DNA of 64,000 nt. Origin: Jacaranda mimosifolia (lineage: Eukaryota > Streptophyta > Magnoliopsida > Lamiales > Bignoniaceae). Shown in pieces: positions 25,490 through 37,290 of this stretch. Position 1 is the stretch's first letter; each line of letters starts with the position of its first letter. Below the pieces are notes generated by a model. That model was not told the origin of the DNA. It made no database searches and saw only the letters and a list, made by a program, of their open reading frames with translations. Location of the stretch: NCBI GenBank assembly GCA_018894105.1, contig CM032120.1, positions 33,130,710 to 33,194,709 of the forward strand, in the 5' to 3' direction. Position numbers and translations under genes: made by a program.

Positions 25490-26290
25490 TGTGGCTATAC
25501 TTATATGTAGAAAATAATCTTATTTAAACAATACAATATAATGTGTAAATATAATTATATAGTATGAAAATATTTTTGTTTAAATAGTAAAATTTTACGT
25601 GTATATATAATTATATAGTATGAAAATAAATTTGTTTAAATAATAAAATATTATATGCAAATATAATTATGTAGTTTGAAAATAATTTTATGTAAATATT
25701 AAAATATACATGAAACACTTATAAATATTACATATAAATATAATTATATATTACAAAAATAATTTCATGAAATATTAAATTACACGTGCGAACAATTATA
25801 TTATCAAAATAATTATATCTAAATATATAAATATTACATATAATTATAATTATATATTGTCAAAATAATTGTTTCTAATATTAAAATATACGTGTAAATA
25901 TAATACTTTATTATCAAAATAATTCTATTTAAACACTAAAATATATGTGTAATATAATTATATATTATGAATATAATATTATTTAAATAATAAAATTTTA
26001 CCTATAAATATAATTATACATTGCAAAAATAATTTTATTTAAATATTAAAATATTACGTATAAATATAATTACATATTGTGAAAATAATTTTATTTGAAA
26101 TATCTAAATATATGTTAAAATAACTATACTAAGAAAATAATAACATTTAAATATAAATATATTACGTGTAATTATAACTATGTATATTAAGATATAATTT
26201 TATTTAAATGTTAATTTATATAATATTAGGAAAAAAATTATTTAAATAAAAATATTATTTGTACATATAATTATATATTATAAATTAATT
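25490..26290. repeat. AT-rich minisatellite, unit about 56 bp
   Basis: About fourteen degenerate units of the form AAATATAATTATATA-TATGAAAATAATTTTATTTAAAT-ATTAAAATATTACGTGT. The anchor ATAATTATAT occurs at 25551, 25607 and 25663 (period 56) and then at less regular intervals. No coding potential. Confidence 0.75.
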
Positions 26291-26589
26291 ATTTATAATT
26301 AAACCTAATATGTATACATGCGGTTGAAAGGTCAAGAGAGAAATTTCAAAAATTTGCTTGAGAAGGAGAATCCATTTTCTTAGAGAATCTAATGAAACTC
26401 TCTGTCAAAAGAACTTCACTTTTCAAAGATGGAGTAGGGAGGACACAAATATTTTTGAGAGAAAGGAAAAATGGGGAAGTTTTTTTTTTTTTTTTTTTTA
26501 AAGTGTAACTTGTGAGATATATCTCACAACACATCCAATCACACCCCATGAGAAAAAATAACTCCAAAAGCTTGCTTGTGGGAAAAAAA

Positions 26590-26739
26590 ATCCTAGAAGC
26601 AAGCACAGTCATATCATAGAGTCTTGGACTCATCATCAACAACTTCAAAATTCTAATGAGGAGGATTAGTTCTAGGAAAGGCCGTTGCCTCGCCATCGCC
26701 GAGCGGAGAGGATGGAGATGTAGGAGTAGAGTAGCCGAT
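26590..26739 (+). pseudogene. gag: Gypsy gag fragment, left of a solo LTR (inferred)
   Basis: In one frame the text around 26680-26720 reads RPLPRHRRAERMEM, like the basic N-terminal region of plant non-chromovirus gypsy gag proteins. It abuts the solo LTR at 26740, beyond which gag-like coding resumes at 30183. Short and broken, so tentative. Confidence 0.35.
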
Positions 26740-28349
26740 TGTAACATCCTTAAATTTTGATATTTTAAAAAAAATAAGAGTTTAAAAATTAAGATATTGA
26801 TTGATTGAATTTTAAGGCTCGAAAAATAAATAAAAAGGACTTGATTGCAAAAATTTTGAAAGTTTAGGGGGTAATGTGAGCAGAATAAAAATTTAAGGAC
26901 TTCAAAATAATTAAATTTGGATCTAGTTGCCCAAAAATAGAAGTGTTGGGGGTAAATATACAAGAATTAAAATTTAGAGGACTCAATTGAAGGCCAGGGA
27001 CCAAAATGAAGGTGGTTTAAAAGCTCAGGGGTCTGATCGAAAGCAGTGAAAGATCTTGGGGGCCGAATGCAATTAAACAAAACTTGGTTTATATATATAG
27101 TTGAAGGACGAATTTTTATTAAATTCTCAAAAAGTGCCCAACTCTATCCCGCCTGCGAAATGCAGGAAAACAGCCATAAAACCCAAAACCAACTGGACAA
27201 AAACATTCCACTCATCGCGGCGAACTCAACTATACCAAAAACATCCAAAAACAACTGATGAAATCGCCATAAAATAGCAGCTAGCAGTGGAGCTCGGTGA
27301 GGGTGGCAGTTCTGCTGTTTTATACGGCGAAAAATGGTGGTGTTTAGGTAGGTTTTGGTCGCGAGGTGATAAGCAGTCTAGTGGTGGGATTAATTTAGGG
27401 TTTTGACACGTGGCGGTGGCAGAACTGAGAAGGGTGCATGGCAGACGGCGGCGAAGCTAGGGGGTTTTAGGGTGATTTTTGGTTAAATTGGACGGCCAAA
27501 TAGTGGCTAATTAGGAAATTGCTTAGGGGGTTTTGATTGCATTGATGAGGCGTGCCTGATAGTGGTGGCGGTCTCCATTGCCGGAGGCGGTAGGTTTGGA
27601 CTAGTTTATTTAGAATAAGATTTCAGACCCGTTTAGGCCATTATTGACTTGCAATTGGATCTCGATTCAACCCAATTTGGGTAAATTTCAATAATCAAAT
27701 TTTAATTTGATTGACTTGTCGGATGTAATTGGAATCTTTTTGAATGAAGTCTAATTATGATATGAACTAAGAATGTTAAACCACGATTTAGTCTAAGGTT
27801 CTAGATTAATCTTGTAATTAATATAGTATTGAATTTAATCGACTCAGATGAATTATCAGATTGTTGTTGAGACCTTAAATAAGATGTTAACAACTAGTTT
27901 ATCGACTTATCGAGTTAAGGACTATCATAGGTGATTACCTTGCACAGTTGAGTGTAACATGGAAATTGAGAATTATGACTGCACAATTAAAGTAATTGAG
28001 GAAAGTGATAAGGATATTTAAGTGCATCGAGAATTATGATTGAGAAATCATAATCAATGTTGGGTTTAGGTTATGTACTCTGAACCTTAAGTCAATTGGG
28101 AAACAAGGTCATAGACTGTTTAAACATCTAAGAATTATCAGGACAATGTTGAAATACCTTTAAGTTTGATAATGACATTCGTTATATTTATAGTTAAGAT
28201 TCAGAAGATTTGATTGTGAACTTATTCATTTGGTAGATGACGAAGGAGTAGGTCCCATAGATTAGTAGACTATCGATTGTGGTTGCTTTCTGAGACTTTT
28301 AAGGTGAGGATCCGCCAATCTGGCACTCTTGTACCTATCGATTTATTAA

Positions 28350-28545
28350 TAAACCCTTGTGAGGGTTGATATTGATTTGATTATCATATTCTGTTCATTA
28401 TTGTTACCCTTGTGAGGGATCAGCCAATTGGTTATCGCTTGTATGTGCTTATTCCGTATTTAACGTTGAACTCGTTAGGTTCTGCTGATTTGATATCTGT
28501 CTTGATTAACGTTGCTTGATTATCGAACCCTATGAGGTTCTCTTG
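28350..28545 (+). other. Three short hairpin motifs in the solo LTR
   Basis: AACCCTTGTGAGGGTT, ACCCTTGTGAGGGA and GAACCCTATGAGGTTC, each able to form a 5-6-bp stem with a tetraloop, lie at about 28353, 28408 and 28527. They share the TGTGAGG-like arm and may be remnants of a repeated LTR regulatory unit. Confidence 0.45.
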
Positions 28546-28864
28546 AATTTGAAACTACTTGGTAGTTTTTCATATTTTCTTGAAAATAACTATTTTCAAT
28601 CGAACTTTGTGAATTTCTCTGAACTTGTAAACTTTGTTTGAAAGCCAATCCCAGCGGAATGCTTGGATTTATATACTAAAATGGCCTTGTCGGCCAGTAT
28701 ACTTGTTAGTTTCTTATAAACATGTGGTTTGTTCAAGTGTATTGTTGATTGCCTTGTTGATAAAATTGTTAAATTTTTCTGCCATGTTGGCAATTGAACG
28801 TTGAAAATCTTTACCCTTTTAAATAGCTTGTTCGGTCAGTACTATAAAATATGTGTCGGACAAA

Positions 28865-29046
28865 GCAAAGAGCTACACTAGTTGACGGGGTATGTCTAGT
28901 GGGGGCTCCTCTTGAGTCTGTTCCAGAGCAAAGAGCCATACTAGTTGACAGGGCATGTCTAGTGGGGGCTCTTCTTGAGTCTGTTACAGAGCAAAGAGCC
29001 ACACTAGTTGACATGGCATGTCCCGTGGGGGTTCCCTTGAGTTTAT
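28865..29046. repeat. 63-bp x3 tandem repeat
   Basis: Units start with GCAAAGAGC at 28865, 28928 and 28991, an exact 63-bp period. Because 63 is a multiple of three, frames stay open on both strands across the array, which creates spurious ORFs. It lies within the solo LTR. Confidence 0.9.
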
Positions 29047-30182
29047 CCCCGTTAGCACCTTTGGATTTCAGTACAAGACCTCTTCCAGACTTTATTTGGT
29101 TATACTCGTGTTTATTGCTTTAAAGGTTAAATTCTTATTTGTTGGCATTATATCTTTCCAACCCATGGCATGCCATGGGCAGTTTTTACCTAGAGGGACG
29201 CCACAGGGGGGTTTAGGCTTGAGGGCTAGGTTCGAAAGACGGCCGGGCAAAATGGATCAACGGATGCAGGTCTTACGGCTAGTATCCACCTACGATCCCG
29301 ACTTACAAGTAGTTGGAGGTAGCGAACTGTGAGTAATAGGATCTAGCATGTGACCGGCCATGCATATAATCAAGTTGTTACTTGCCGAGCTGAGTGCTCA
29401 AGCAATGGAGTAGGAAATTTTATTTATACTGTACCGATGCCCGGTACTTGCAATTATAATTTGATCTGGAAGTAATAAGGTTGGAATGACCAATAGTCTG
29501 TCAAGTTCGATATCTTATGTGCCACGTTCTATTGATCATGTTGAAAATTCTTGCTTATTATCAAATTTTGTTCCTATTGAAAAGTCTTGCTTATTACCGA
29601 ATTTTATTGTTGATTGTTGTATCTCAATAGTTTTCTTTCGCATCCTATCATTTTCTTCTCTATCACTAAGTCCTTTGAACTTACCGCTGTTTGTTTTGAT
29701 TTTCTCAGTTAGGGATTAAGTGAAGAATTGGACTCCAGGTAGGACATGAATATTATGTGATAGATCAGGTGTTGAATGTATATATGGAAATTATCTGATT
29801 GCTAAGCATGGACTCAAGACGTTGTGATATATCATATTGATGTGGTCGACTTAAGGAATGTAAATATTTTGTTATGTAAGAATGTGAATCATGACATTTA
29901 CTTAGTCGGTTGACGAGTCTGTTAAGTTTAAAATTCCGCTACTTTTGATAAGTTGAATTGGAGATTTTGTGGCATGTACTTAGTATATGTGATGTTTGTT
30001 ATATGATTGTTTAAGGTTTGAATTTATTATCTTATGACATGTTTGTTTAAGTTGGAATCCGCTGCTATTTCTGATAAGCTTGAAACGTTTGATTATGGAC
30101 TATTGATTGATTTGTAGGTTCAATTTAAGATTGAACTGAGTGGCGCCTCAACTTAGGTGCTATCCCTAGTGAGAGCGTTACA

Positions 30183-30770
30183 CCGGTGGAGGAACTTAGT
30201 TGGAAGATAGAAGAGATGGAGAAGAAAGCTGTAAGAGAAGGGTCACCTTTGTAGGAAAGGAGATCCCCATTTTGTGAAGAGATATTGACAGAATCCCTAG
30301 TTACATAGTGACAGTAAGGATCCACATGAGTGCATAATAGCATTTGAAAATATCATACAGGTACATAGATTGTCAAATGAAATCAATGGTAGATTTTCAT
30401 CACTGAACTTAGCGGAAGGGTGTAGGAATGGTTCACCAACCTACCATAAGGGTCAATTGAACTATATGAGTAGCTAAGTAAGAAGTTCCTATTTCACTGG
30501 CTAGCAAAAAGTGGACAAAAGGATCAACTACTTACATGTTCACCATATGACAAACGGAGAATGAGAGCCTTTGAGCCTTCACCAATCGGTTCAACAGTAA
30601 AGTATTAGAGGTCCTAGATTTGACGGTAGATATGACGGTGAGTATTTTAATTCATGGATTGGAGAAGGGAACCCTAGCATCTGCCTTGGCTAGGGATCCT
30701 CTAGCAAGTGTGGAGCAATTAACAGAGAGCGAAGAGGTGTATACATGAAGAAGAGGTGAATAGGATATAA
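30183..30770 (+). pseudogene. gag: Gypsy gag fragment, right of the solo LTR
   Basis: With frame changes this reads LSWKIEEMEKK, then SPFCEEILTESL (compare SPF..EIL..PLP in non-chromovirus gag), then EWFTNLP-GSIELYE-LSKKF (retrotransposon gag core, PF03732 type), then EVLDLTVDMTVSILIHGL and TLASALARDPLASVEQLTE to a stop near 30750. Gag would form the virus-like particle of the element. Stops and frameshifts show it is dead, and no pol follows. Confidence 0.6.
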
Positions 30771-32040
30771 TATAAGAAAGTATATAATAAATAAATTTTG
30801 GATTTGTAATGGGAAGCCAATTAATTTATATATATTTTTAATTATATATATTTCTTTTATTTTGTTTTGTCTCATTTTATATGTTCAATTTGTAATAGGA
30901 AGTATGAAAATTTTCTTCTAGTCTTGAATTTTGATATAAAATTACAGATCATACTCTTTGAAAAATTGGAGATAAAAAAGTTTTGGCTTTTTAAAAAATA
31001 ATAGAAAATTTGACATATATAATTAAAAAGTAAATAAAATGAAAAAATAAAAAAACTAAATTTTGATATTATCTTTTAATATTATGTATTGATGAGACAT
31101 GCTAATTAAGTAGGTTAAATAAAAATATTTAATTTTATTCATAGCTTCAAAAATTAAAATTATAAATTTAATTTGATACTCAATACTAAGATGGGTTTTT
31201 AGTTTGGGATCGATTTACTAAAATTGGTGTTTAACTTTTTTGCACATGTTCTGATAATTTATTGTAGATTTTGTCATAATATTCCATGAGCATGGTTGGT
31301 GATAATGTCGATATTTCTGATTTTTATGATGATTGTGATTATAAGCATAAATAATAATAATTTATTAATAATAATATGTGAAGAGATAATAGTCTATTTC
31401 TTAAAATTAATTATAAAAATTTAAAAAGTATAAAATTAAAAATATATTTTCTAAAAAAGGTTAGGACTAGAAATCTTGAATTTTTAAAAATTAATTATAA
31501 ATTTTAAAGATAAAAAATTAAGAAAACAGATATAAACAAAAAAAAGATAAAAAATTTTAAACCCCAAACCAAGTTGGAACCTAGTACCGGACTTCATTAG
31601 AAAAAAAGACCCTAACTCTATCCCCCTCACCCCCAATTTATTATTCTTCGACCTACAAGTTGGGACTCTAAGTCCAGATTTTTTTTTAAAAGAATAAAAA
31701 AGAAAAGTAGAATTTTCAATCCCAACTTCTACGCAAATTTATTTTGGAATGATAATATAAATTTTCAATTTAGAGTTATTTTTGACATTCTAATTTGGAT
31801 AGTAACGTTCTAATTGGCGGGTCTTGATTATGTTTAAATTAATGGATTTATTTTATTTTATTATTGTTTTGAGTTGGGGCATTGAGAGTTAAAATGCCGA
31901 TTTTCTTTTTCAATGATATATTGATCTGTTTCTCTTTACTGGATGCATACCTAATAAACACCCATATTTTTATTTCATATTATAAATGGTGGAGATTGGT
32001 TCAATAAATACAAACCTGATTGGATTATAGACAGCCCATT
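30771..32040. other. AT-rich intergenic, no gene seen
   Basis: Low-complexity AT-rich DNA with A-runs. No coding frame or element boundary recognised apart from the chromovirus LTR edge at 32041. Confidence 0.5.
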
Positions 32041-32669
32041 TGTCTCAGGACGCTCCTCAAGTAACTAGAAAACTGCGCACTGTGTGGCTAGTAGCTGGCC
32101 ACACGTTAACTACGTCTGCCAAAACTCAATAACCGACAACTATCTTGATAACTGTCAATCGTCTCAATAATTGTCAATAGCAAAAACAACCGTAATCGTC
32201 AAGAGCTCAATAATTGTTCGGTGATTATGTGTTGCAATCATGCCTAACAGTAATTACGCACATGCTGGAGCGCTTTAGAGGCACAATCTCGTGAAAAGAA
32301 AATTGGATTTCATTGATAACAATAACTGTACAATATCGACAATCGTTGGAGCAACGCTAGATGTTGAGGGGGACTCCAACAAGGATCAGTACAACTCAGC
32401 TTTGACTACTCATTCCTTCCTATAATAGGTTTAAAAAAGAAAAAAACATTGTGACAACACTAGATATTGAAAAGCTGAAAATTACACCAAAATGGCAGCA
32501 TCCTGCCTACATATGTACAATAGGAAAAACAAAAGAAAAGGCCTACACCTAGGACACAGTAGATGAACTCCTTGGAGTGCAAGTCCGTTGATGCAGGCTG
32601 TGAGGGGTGGTCGGGGCGGCCCGAATGCCTTGTAGACGGTCAAGGGGCCCAATGGCGGGGGAGACCCTT
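32041..32669 (-). repeat. Chromovirus 3' LTR
   Basis: Pairs with 37291-37908. Shared landmarks are TAGTAGCTGGCCACACGTTA, CTCGTGAAAAGAAAATT, GACTCCAACAAGGATCA and GGCAGCATCCTGCCTA. It differs from its partner at many transitions and small indels. Confidence 0.88.
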
Positions 32670-32945
32670 GATGTTCTTCCCCACCTAAGATGGCGACGTC
32701 CTCGACAACACTGAGGCCTGATACGCTTCCAATAGAGGGTGGAATACCTTAAGGTCCGTCACTCGCTCCCAATTGTTCTCCTTGTTGCTACATCCCTTCC
32801 ATTTCACCAAGTACTCCATCTAAGTTACGCTTCCTGTGCTGGTTACTTGGTGATTTAAGATTGCTTCCGCCACCTTCTTCTCTTTCTTCGTCAATGTCAA
32901 CTGTGGGTGGCCGGGTCTATTTTGGGATACGACCTCCTGATCATC
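32670..32945 (-). pseudogene. Chromodomain at the C terminus of the integrase
   Basis: Minus-strand frame reads AEAILNHQV, then a stop, then MEYLVKWKGCSNKENNWE and a following DL. This is the chromodomain signature (Y-LVKWKG-...-W). In chromoviruses it is thought to steer integration toward modified histones. The internal stop confirms decay. Confidence 0.8.
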
Positions 32946-34110
32946 ATGATAGGGCTTAAGCTAGCTAACATGGAAGACATTATGAATTTTCCACCAGTCA
33001 GGTAATGCTATCTTGTAGGCTACCTTCCCAATGCATTTAATGATAGGCAAGGATATAATGTACTTCTGCCTTAGGTGAGGTTCTCTCCCCCTTGATACTT
33101 TCGACTGTCTCGGATCAAGGACCTCTACCAAAACCATATCTCCCACTTGGAATTCACTGAAGCAGCAATTCTGATCTGCATGCTTTTTCATACTCTTCTG
33201 AGCTTTCTCGAGGTAGCTTCGGGCTAAATCAACATCATGTTTCCATTCCAATGAGAAACTCTGTGCGAGAGGAGACCGCACACTTGCGGAGAGTCCAGAG
33301 TATGTGGGAGTAGCGGTTGCTGCCCAATCACAATCTCAGAAGCATTCTTATTGGTGGTTGAGCACTTCTAGGTGTTGAAGCACAGTTGAACAACATCTAA
33401 GAGCTTCACCCAATTCTTTTGAGAGCCGCTCACAAAGTGTCGAAGATATTCCTCCAACATGGAATTGAAGTGCTCGGTCTGGCCGTGAGACTGTGGATGA
33501 TAGCTCCAGCTCATATTCAGTTTGGATCTGAGGAGTTTGAAGAGCTCGGTCCAAAAGCTGTCAGTAAACTAAGAGTCTCGATCACTGACAATATCTTTCA
33601 GCAGTCCCTAATACTTCACAATATGCTTGATGAAGAGATGAGCCGTCCTTTCTATTGTAATATGTTTAGGGGCTGCAATGAATGTAGAATACTTAGAAAA
33701 TTAGTCTACCACAACAATGATGTTCCCCAAATCTCCCACCTTCGGCAACCCAATGATATAATCCATAGGTATGCTCTCCCAAGGTCATTGGGGAATAGGA
33801 AGTGGCTCCAACAAGCCTGGTTTCTTCTGATGGTCCAGCTTGTCCTGCTAGCACACCAAACAAGTGTAGACATATGTCTCAGTATCATCTCGTCTCTGCG
33901 GCCAATAATATGATCTGTGCACCAAGGCATGGGTGTGCTCTGCTCCTGGGTGTCTCACCCAAAGAGTGTCGTGCCATTCCGAAATTAATGATTTTCTCAG
34001 GTCCTCGCCTTTTGGGATATACATGCGGTTTCCTTTGGTTGGGTCTTTCAATAAGAGCTCCCGTATTCAATCCTTCACAGAAATGGTAGCTACCCGCAAA
34101 GATAAAGTGG
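32946..34110 (-). pseudogene. Chromovirus integrase pseudogene
   Basis: In minus order: an HHCC zinc-binding region (HDTLWVRHPGAEHT, SYYWPQ, CLVC) at about 33850-33990, the catalytic core at 33400-33760 with VVVD followed by a stop, SDRDSRF (second Asp kept) and HPQSHGQTEHFN (Glu kept), then the GPY/F-type C-terminal module (FQVGDMVLVEV, GKVAYKIALPDWWKIHNVFH) at 32950-33150. The product would insert element DNA. The stop after the first Asp and later frame changes make it non-functional. Confidence 0.85.
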
Positions 34111-35350
34111 CCACTACCCTCATATAATTCGCCCTCCGGCTCAAGGCGTCTGCCATATGATTGCTCGCACTGGCACAGTACTCTAAGGAAAAGTTAAACT
34201 CTGCCAACAACTCTTGCCACCGTGCCTGCTTACTGGTTAGTTTAGACTGGCTCATAAAATGGCTAACTACAGTATTGTCTATCCTGACCGCAAAAGGAGA
34301 GCCCAACAAGTAATGCCGCCATAGTCTAAGGCAGTGTACTATGGCAAGCAACTCTTTCATGCGCCGAGTAGCGCCTCTCTGCTTCCTCCAACTTGCAGTT
34401 CTCAAAAGCAATAGGATGTCCATCTTGAATCAGAACTCCTCCAAGTGCAAAGTTCAAAGCATCAGTCTCCACTTCGAACATCTTTGTTAAGTCTGAGAGG
34501 GCCAACATAGGATTCGGCACCATAGCTCTCTTCAATCGCTCTAATGCTGCTTGGCATTGAGATGTCCAATTCTAAGACTCTGTCTTCTTCGTGAGGTCAG
34601 TGAGGGGTCGCGCTATTTCAGAGTAGCCCTTCACAAATCTGCGATAATAGTTTTCCAACTCGAGAAATGATCGCACCTCATGAACATTCTTGGGAGGCTG
34701 CCACTCCTAAATAGCTTGCACTTTCTTCGAGTCCATTCGGATTCGGCCTCTTTGCACAATGTGACTTAAGAAATGGATTTTCTCTTGAGCGAATGAACAC
34801 TTGGACGACTTGGCATACAGTTCATGCTCATGGAGTCAAGTGAGAACCTTTTGCAGATGCTTCACTTGTTCAGCTAAGGTCCTACTATACACTACAATAT
34901 CATCTAAGTACACCACCACAAACTTATCTAGAAAATCATGGAATACCTGGTTTATCAATGTATTGAAGGTTGCTGGGGCATTTGTCAAATCGAAAGGCAT
35001 AACCAGGAACTCAAAAGCCCTATACCTCATGACCACTGTAGTCTTCGCCTCGTCTCCCTCCTTGATCCAAACTTGCCAGTAACCCTACCTCAAATCAATC
35101 TTTGTAAAGTATTTTTCCCTGCTAAGTTGGTCAAAGTAATCGGCCACAAGCGGTATATGATACTTATTTTTCATAGTGATTTTGTTCAATGCCCGATAGT
35201 CACAGGACATCCCTAAGGACCTATCAGTCTTATTCTGGAACAATACAAGGGCTCTATATGGTGACTTAGCGGGCTTGATGGTCCCACACTCCAACATCTC
35301 CTTCAGCTGCTTCCTAAGCTCTTCCAGCTTAGGTTGCGACATCAATATGG
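34111..35350 (-). pseudogene. Chromovirus reverse transcriptase and RNase H pseudogene
   Basis: RT: LEELRKQLKEMLECGTIKPA and SCDYRALNKITMKN at 35085-35345, then FEFLVMPFDLTNAPATF and the intact active-site box VVVYLDDIVVYS at 34836-35036. RNase H: VETDALNFALGGVLIQDG and HPIAFENCKL near 34390-34470, with later parts (FAVRIDN, LSRRANY) to 34110. Stops or frameshifts separate the blocks. The order RT then RNase H before integrase fits Ty3/gypsy. Confidence 0.88.
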
Positions 35351-35699
35351 TACCCGGGCCAAAGGTTTGGAACTCGGCACCAATTCAATCTCATGATCCA
35401 CTACTCTCTTCGGCAGTAGATTTTGAGGCAGTTCGTTTGGCATAACATCCTCGAACTCCCACAAGAGTTCCTTAGCCACACCAGGGTTGGCCTCAATGCC
35501 TCATCCATCTACTCAAAGTGAAGGATGTACAAGAATGACGGCTCATTTCGTTTGCAACCCTTCTTAAACTGAATGGCTGAGAGATTTTTGTCCCTCGGCT
35601 TCTCGATCAATATAGGGATGATGCACGGTTTGCTTCCCATCAGCATAAATAAATCCACGTATGGCATGACCACCATCCTTGTGTCCTGTAGAATTTCAA

Positions 35700-35960
35700 G
35701 CCCAAGGATAAGCTTGAAATTATCCATCACGACTACTGAAAGGTTGACCCTCCCTTCGAATGGCCCTACCTTGATGAGACAGATTTAGCCACTCCTTCAA
35801 CCAGCTGAGCAGCTAAATTAATAGCTTTTACCCGTCCAACTTTTTTCTCCAGTATAAGTCCGACACTTGCTAGATAGTTGTGGGTGGCATAAGTGTCGAT
35901 CATGGCACGGACTGGCTTGCCATTGATATTTACATCAATGAAATATCAGCCCTTTCTTTC
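35700..35960 (-). pseudogene. Chromovirus aspartic protease pseudogene
   Basis: Minus-strand frame around 35870-35940 reads NINGKPVRAMIDTYATHNYLAS. The catalytic DTG triplet of this family (usually IDTGATHNF) is DTY here, so the flap-facing Gly is lost, and frames break downstream. Confidence 0.75.
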
Positions 35961-35999
35961 TATAGTTTTGGGGCTATGATTCCTCCTCCGACTGGCTCT

Positions 36000-37200
36000 A
36001 AGTTAGGGCAGGTGCAACTTTACTCGCCCTTGGTAGTACTATTCTCTTAGCTACCACCTATGTAATTGTATTGCACTATTGTGAAATGGCACCAAGGTTG
36101 TCCTTGCCCTCATCCGACTCTTGCTCCCCAACAACAGAAGCCCAAGTCTCAACTGGCTTAGGCATCTTCCCCACTTTTGTAAGGCTCACCAAAGCATTTA
36201 GTAAATGCTGCTTCGGAAAATCTTTCATCTGGTGTAGACCACCACAAAGGAAACTCCGCTGCTCTTCTGCAGTGCTCCCTGCCTATTCTTTGGTTTCGCC
36301 TTATTGGAGCTCACTTGTGAGCTCCCTTGGGTGTGTGATTGCTTCTATCCCCCACCTTTGCTCAGATTCGACCTGAATAATTTTGACCCGTCCCCCTTTG
36401 ACTGATTAATGTTGGAGACTGCTTGTTTCTCCTTTCGAGGCTCCAAACCACAATCTATTAACTACTCAGCGGCTCCCATAGCAGTGTTCAAATAGGCCAC
36501 TCTATGGCGTCGTAGTTTAGCACGTGCCCATGGTTTCAATTCCTTCAAAACATGAAAAACTTATCCTTGTTGGGCATATCCCTTATGTTTAGCATGTGTG
36601 TGGAAAAAGCTTTCACATACTCCTTGATGGAGATTGTATGCTTCAGATCTTGTAAGGCCCGCCTAGCATTATACTTAACATTCTCTGGGATGAATTATTG
36701 CCAAATTGCTTCTTGTAGCTGATCCCATGTATCCATATGCACTCGCCATGCCTGGATATCTGCATATTTAGTTTGCCACTTTTCTTGCCTCATCCTCAAT
36801 GTTAGTAGCAAGAAAGTATTGTTCCATGTCAAATAGAAAGTTCTCGACATCCTTTGCATCTCTTGCACCCCTATAAGCTCTAGGATCTGGTATTCGAAGC
36901 CTAGCCATCGGGTTCGGATCAATAGCATACCCATTACTCACCGCTCTTTGGAGCAAGCCGATCTAAATCGACATTGCTTCCATTTTCCATCTCAAGTCAG
37001 TTGTATTATTTTCCCTCAGGGCTCCGTCAAACCTTGACAGACATCTTTGCTTTCACCCAATTAAGAGTGGAAATCCGTCATCTCCATTTCCAGTTCTTCG
37101 ACCTTCTTTTCTAAGGTCTCGACCACAAACCGCAGCATGGAGTTCTCATCCTCCAATGCGTCCAACCGTTGTTTTGTAGTACCAACCCGTCTTGGGGCTT
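36000..37200 (-). pseudogene. gag: Chromovirus gag pseudogene
   Basis: Begins near 37200 with a predicted coiled coil (RLDALEDENSMLRFVVETLE, then KKVEELEMEM). The gag core follows at 36480-36930: DPRAYRGARDAKDVENFLFD, MEQYFLATNIEDEARKVA, TWDQLQEAIWQQFIPENV and LQDLKHTISIKEYVKAFS. A possible zinc knuckle near 36210-36260 has lost regular Cys spacing. Several frameshifts are needed to read it through. Confidence 0.75.
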
Positions 37201-37277
37201 CATTCTCTTACCCCGCTATATTGCGGAAGTTGTAGGTTCTAGTGTCATTTGCCTCGGCTAGTGGATCAAGAGCCAAG

Positions 37278-37289
37278 GCTCTGATACCA
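37278..37289 (-). other. Primer-binding site for initiator tRNA-Met
   Basis: TGGTATCAGAGC on the minus strand, two bases or less from the end of the 5' LTR, a perfect match to the classical plant tRNA-Met priming site. It fixes the orientation of the element. Confidence 0.88.
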
Positions 37290-37290
37290 C

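Larger units (their letters stand above)
24896..26590. mobile_element. AT-rich non-autonomous element with inverted subterminal repeats (candidate)
   Basis: Near the left side are four tandem units around TGAGATGGTGATTGGTTGTGA (25137-25300). Near the right side (26515-26560) the same motif occurs once in inverted orientation (CTCACAACACATCCAATCACA). Between them is an 0.8-kb AT-rich minisatellite. Inverted subterminal motifs around a non-coding core suggest a non-autonomous DNA transposon. Exact ends and a target duplication were not found. Confidence 0.35.
26740..30182 (+). mobile_element. Solo LTR, 3.4 kb, gypsy-like
   Basis: Begins TGTAACATCC and ends GAGCGTTACA, giving the perfect 6-bp terminal inverted repeat TGTAAC/GTTACA of many plant Ty3/gypsy LTRs. 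Flanks are CCGAT (26735-26739) and CCGGT (30183-30187), a 5-bp target duplication with one transition. The early part has phrases such as GGACCAAAATGAAGG and GGGGTCTGATCGAAAG, usual in such LTRs. No primer site or internal domain follows, and gag-like sequence of another element lies on both sides, so a solo LTR is preferred over a full element. Confidence 0.55.

Noticed and set aside
25490..26290. Possible matrix attachment region or origin because of extreme AT content
   Set aside because: Nothing beyond base composition supports it; the periodic minisatellite explains the composition.
28811..29123. Overlapping plus and minus ORFs with repeated LVD/VGAPLESV and STSVALC motifs
   Set aside because: Both are by-products of the 63-bp tandem repeat, whose length is a multiple of three.
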